From positions 1 to 43,410 of the forward strand of contig CAYPHV010000006.1 in assembly GCA_964410645.1 (NCBI GenBank): a stretch of 43,410 nt of DNA. The letters are read 5' to 3'. The position numbers and the translations under genes are program-made. The notes below the pieces were generated by a model. It searched no databases. It was not told where the DNA came from and saw only the letters and a program-made list of their open reading frames with translations. Each line of letters opens with the position of its first letter. Within the stretch, counting starts at the first letter, position 1. This DNA comes from JALTBU01 sp964410645 (GTDB lineage Bacteria > Campylobacterota > Campylobacteria > Campylobacterales > Nautiliaceae). Below are positions 41,377 through 43,410 of the stretch, in pieces.

Positions 41377-42495
41377 TTATTTTTTCACACTGCAGGCGCT
41401 TGGAGCTCCGTTGGCACCATGAATTGGCTGAATCATTTCATTTCCTGAAATATCTTCACTTAACACATAATCGATAAATTCAATCAATTCTTTAGCGGCT
41501 TTACTAAACCTTTTACTTGACTGGCTGTCTTCTCTGGAAACTACTATAGGCTTGCCGCTGTCTCCGCCTTCTCTTATTTCCGGCTCAATTGGAATCTGAC
41601 CCAACACTTTAGTATCATATGTTTTTGCAAGTGTTACAGCAGCTCCTTTTCCAAAAATATCATATTCCATTCCACAGTTCGGGCATATAAATCCGCTCAT
41701 ATTTTCGATAATTCCTGCAATAGGAATATGAAGCTGCTTGAACATATCCATACTTCTAACTGCATCATCAACTGCAACCGTTTGCGGAGTAGTTACCGCC
41801 ACACCGGCTGTTACAGGCACTTGTTGAGCCATTGTCATTTGAGCATCCCCGGTTCCAGGAGGCATATCTATAACCAATATATCAAGCTCATCCCAGTCAA
41901 CATCAGACATAAACTGTCCTAATGCTTTAGTAAGCATAGGGCCTCTCCACATCAAAGCTTTTCCCGCAGGCAGCAAATTTGCCATAGACATAAATTCTAT
42001 TCCATATACTTCAAAAGGCTTTACCTTATTTCCGACTACCTCAGGTTTTCTATCCTGCATTCCAAGCATCCTTGCAACATTAGGACCGTAAATATCCCCG
42101 TCAAGTATTCCTACCTTTTTCCCTTCTTTAGACAAAGCCAGAGCCAGATTAACCGCGACAGTTGTTTTTCCAACCCCTCCCTTACCGCTGCTGACCATTA
42201 CAAAACTTTTGACACTTGGCATTTTATTAACACCCCTGCTTGAAGTAGTTCTTGGTTTTTTAGGCCTTATTATCTGAGTAGACGCTTCAATCCCTATTTT
42301 TTTAAGTTCACTGACAGTAGCATTATTCAAACTTCCGGCTATTTCGTCATCAGCAGATGGAATCTGATATGTAATAATTGCTTTTTTATTATCATCGCTT
42401 ACTTCTATATCTTTTACAAACCCGAAATCTACTACACTTTTTTTAAATCCGGGATAAACTACATTTTTTAAAGCTTCTGTAATTTTCGTTTTCAA
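41377..42495 (-). CDS. mrp: Mrp/ApbC-family iron-sulfur cluster carrier ATPase
   Basis: 372 residues. An N-terminal MIP18/DUF59 domain (about 1-80, VVYPGFKKSVVDFGFVKDI) precedes a ParA-like P-loop ATPase. The ATPase has the deviant Walker A GKGGVGKT (104-111), LDGDIYGPNVARMLG, VIDMPPGTGDAQ and the cluster-binding CxxC at 271-274 (CPNC) in the ENMSGFICPNC region. Mrp/ApbC/Nbp35 proteins carry 4Fe-4S clusters to target enzymes. ThiC, encoded just upstream, is itself a 4Fe-4S enzyme that depends on such carriers in Salmonella (ApbC), so the neighbourhood makes sense. The start is TTG after AAAGGAG; no ATG is available. Confidence 0.95.
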   Translation of the reverse strand: MKTKITEALKNVVYPGFKKSVVDFGFVKDIEVSDDNKKAIITYQIPSADDEIAGSLNNATVSELKKIGIEASTQIIRPKKPRTTSSRGVNKMPSVKSFVMVSSGKGGVGKTTVAVNLALALSKEGKKVGILDGDIYGPNVARMLGMQDRKPEVVGNKVKPFEVYGIEFMSMANLLPAGKALMWRGPMLTKALGQFMSDVDWDELDILVIDMPPGTGDAQMTMAQQVPVTAGVAVTTPQTVAVDDAVRSMDMFKQLHIPIAGIIENMSGFICPNCGMEYDIFGKGAAVTLAKTYDTKVLGQIPIEPEIREGGDSGKPIVVSREDSQSSKRFSKAAKELIEFIDYVLSEDISGNEMIQPIHGANGAPSACSVKK

Positions 42496-42522
42496 CTTTG
42501 CTCCTTTATTTTTTATTTATAT

Positions 42523-42551
42523 CTTATATAGTAATATTTTATTTTTGTCAA
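42523..42551 (-). promoter_or_regulatory. Sigma-70 promoter of mrp
   Basis: On the minus strand, TTGACA (42546-42551) is followed by a 17-nt spacer and TATAAG (42523-42528). The predicted start near 42516 leaves a leader of about 20 nt with AAAGGAG. It lies just after the thiC stop, so mrp can be made independently of thiC. Confidence 0.65.
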
Positions 42552-42556
42552 CATAT

Positions 42557-43410
42557 TTATTTAGTCAGTTTATCACTTTTCATTTTTTTCGCTGTTTCTT
42601 TTTTAAACTCATCCCAGTTAAAATTCTTAAGTGCATCCTGTGTTACTTTATAACTGCAAAATTTAGGTCCGCACATTGAACAAAATTCCGCTTCTTTAAA
42701 AACTTCCTGAGGAAGTGTTTCATCATGGTATTCCCTGGCTCTTTTCGAATCAAGTGCTAATTCAAATTGTCTGTTCCAGTCAAAATGATATCTTGCATCA
42801 CTCATTTCATCATCTTTTTTTCTGGCACCCGGAATTTTTCTTGCAATATCCGCTGAATGAGCTGCGATTTTATACGCCATCATACCTTCCCGCACATCCT
42901 TTGCATTCGGAAGTCCCAAATGCTCTTTCGGTGTTACATAGCAAAGCATACTCACCCCGTACCACGCTGCCATTGCCGCTCCTATTGCGCTTCCGATATG
43001 ATCATACCCCGCCCCGATATCCAAAACAAGCGGACCCAACACATAAAAAGGCGCTTCATAGCAATAAATCTGTTCTAATTTTACATTTCTTTCAATTTCA
43101 TTAATAGGCACATGTCCGGGCCCTTCTATCATCACCTGAACATCTTTTTCCCAGGCTTTTAAAGTAAGCTCTCCCAATGTTTTAAGCTCGGCAATTTGAG
43201 CTTCATCGCTTGAATCATACAGACATCCCGGTCTTAACCCGTCTCCAAGAGACAAAGATACATCATACTTTCTGCAAATCTCCAAAATATCGTCAAAAAT
43301 CGTATAAAAAGGATTTTCCCTGTGGTGTTTTAGCATCCAGGAAGCTGTTAAACTTCCACCTCTGCTTACAATACCCATTTTTCTTTTGGCAACAAGAGGC
43401 ATATATTCAA
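42557..43410 (-). CDS. thiC: Phosphomethylpyrimidine synthase ThiC (5' part outside the window)
   Basis: The C-terminal 284 or so residues of ThiC, the radical-SAM enzyme that rearranges aminoimidazole ribotide to the HMP phosphate of thiamine. Visible motifs are GIVSRGGSLTASWMLKHHREN, SLGDGLRPGCLYDSSDEAQ, VMIEGPGHVPINEIE, GPLVLDIGAGYDHIGSAIG and the C-terminal cluster motif CSMCGPKFC (the unusual CxxCxxxxC of ThiC). The frame is open to the window edge, where EYMPLVAKRK reads on. Any TPP riboswitch would be upstream, outside the window. It is followed by mrp after 61 bp. Confidence 0.97.
   Translation of the reverse strand, partial: EYMPLVAKRKMGIVSRGGSLTASWMLKHHRENPFYTIFDDILEICRKYDVSLSLGDGLRPGCLYDSSDEAQIAELKTLGELTLKAWEKDVQVMIEGPGHVPINEIERNVKLEQIYCYEAPFYVLGPLVLDIGAGYDHIGSAIGAAMAAWYGVSMLCYVTPKEHLGLPNAKDVREGMMAYKIAAHSADIARKIPGARKKDDEMSDARYHFDWNRQFELALDSKRAREYHDETLPQEVFKEAEFCSMCGPKFCSYKVTQDALKNFNWDEFKKETAKKMKSDKLTK

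Noticed and set aside
1..43410. CRISPR arrays, insertion sequences, integrases, prophage genes
   Set aside because: No direct-repeat/spacer pattern, transposase or integrase motifs, or phage structural genes were seen; the tRNA cluster is not followed by an integrase or an obvious attachment repeat.

Overview
The window is a piece of a strongly AT-rich draft bacterial chromosome. It carries three runs of exactly 100 N, which look like scaffolding placeholders. The gene set points to Campylobacterota (former Epsilonproteobacteria), most likely Nautiliales (Nautilia, Caminibacter or Lebetimonas). The main evidence is a CheA fused to a receiver domain beside CheV and CheW, a MagIII-type 3-methyladenine glycosylase closely resembling the Helicobacter pylori enzyme as I remember it, a threonyl-tRNA synthetase with a shortened N-terminus, and LpxB and HisS proteins of the Campylobacter kind. 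The genus is an inference from protein resemblance.

Layout, left to right. 1-341: a tight tRNA cluster Lys-Glu-Val-Asp. 385-4479: an Fsr-like MFS exporter, lepA (minus) and a membrane diguanylate cyclase. 4476-11103 (minus): rpsT, prfA, lspA, tRNA-Val(GAC), a small HAD phosphatase and a ClC anion channel, followed by thrS-infC from their own promoter. 11181-15769: glmM, a small exported protein, and a molybdenum-cofactor group (moaA; divergently moaC-mobA) with a second exported coiled-coil protein. 15713-20439: a WD40/helical-repeat protein and polA, divergent. 20540-24918 (minus): ymdB, magIII, an APC permease, rmuC and an ICMT-like methyltransferase, packed like an operon. 24944-28720: an outer-membrane-like protein, hisS and speA. 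28721-36237 (minus): lpxB, greA, dut, argC, lpxH, cheV, cheAY, cheW, with 8-nt overlaps at lpxH/cheV and cheV/cheA. 36298-38445 (minus): an McrBC-type restriction pair whose McrB lacks an N-terminal recognition domain and has its Walker B region in an assembly gap. 38501-41295 (minus): a long coiled-coil protein overlapping an ABC1/UbiB-family kinase. 41377-43410 (minus): mrp and the 3' part of thiC, which runs off the window.

Most of the window is housekeeping: translation, DNA polymerase and repair, cell envelope, cofactors and chemotaxis. The accessory elements are McrBC, the WD40-repeat protein, the two small exported proteins, the barrel-like protein and the kinase/coiled-coil pair. No CRISPR array, insertion sequence, integrase, phage gene or rRNA is visible. 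No gene-free stretch exceeds about 160 bases.

The most useful new observations are these. Very short ORFs with good ribosome-binding sites precede or overlap the start codons of thrS, the diguanylate cyclase, mcrB and lpxB. The first N gap is probably false, because its flanks share 11 nt and merge in frame. The gap in mcrB hides its Walker B motif. A 17-bp perfect dyad sits at the predicted transcription start of the coiled-coil/kinase operon. A probable leaderless mRNA starts at 24944, and a slippable 7-nt tandem repeat lies inside magIII.
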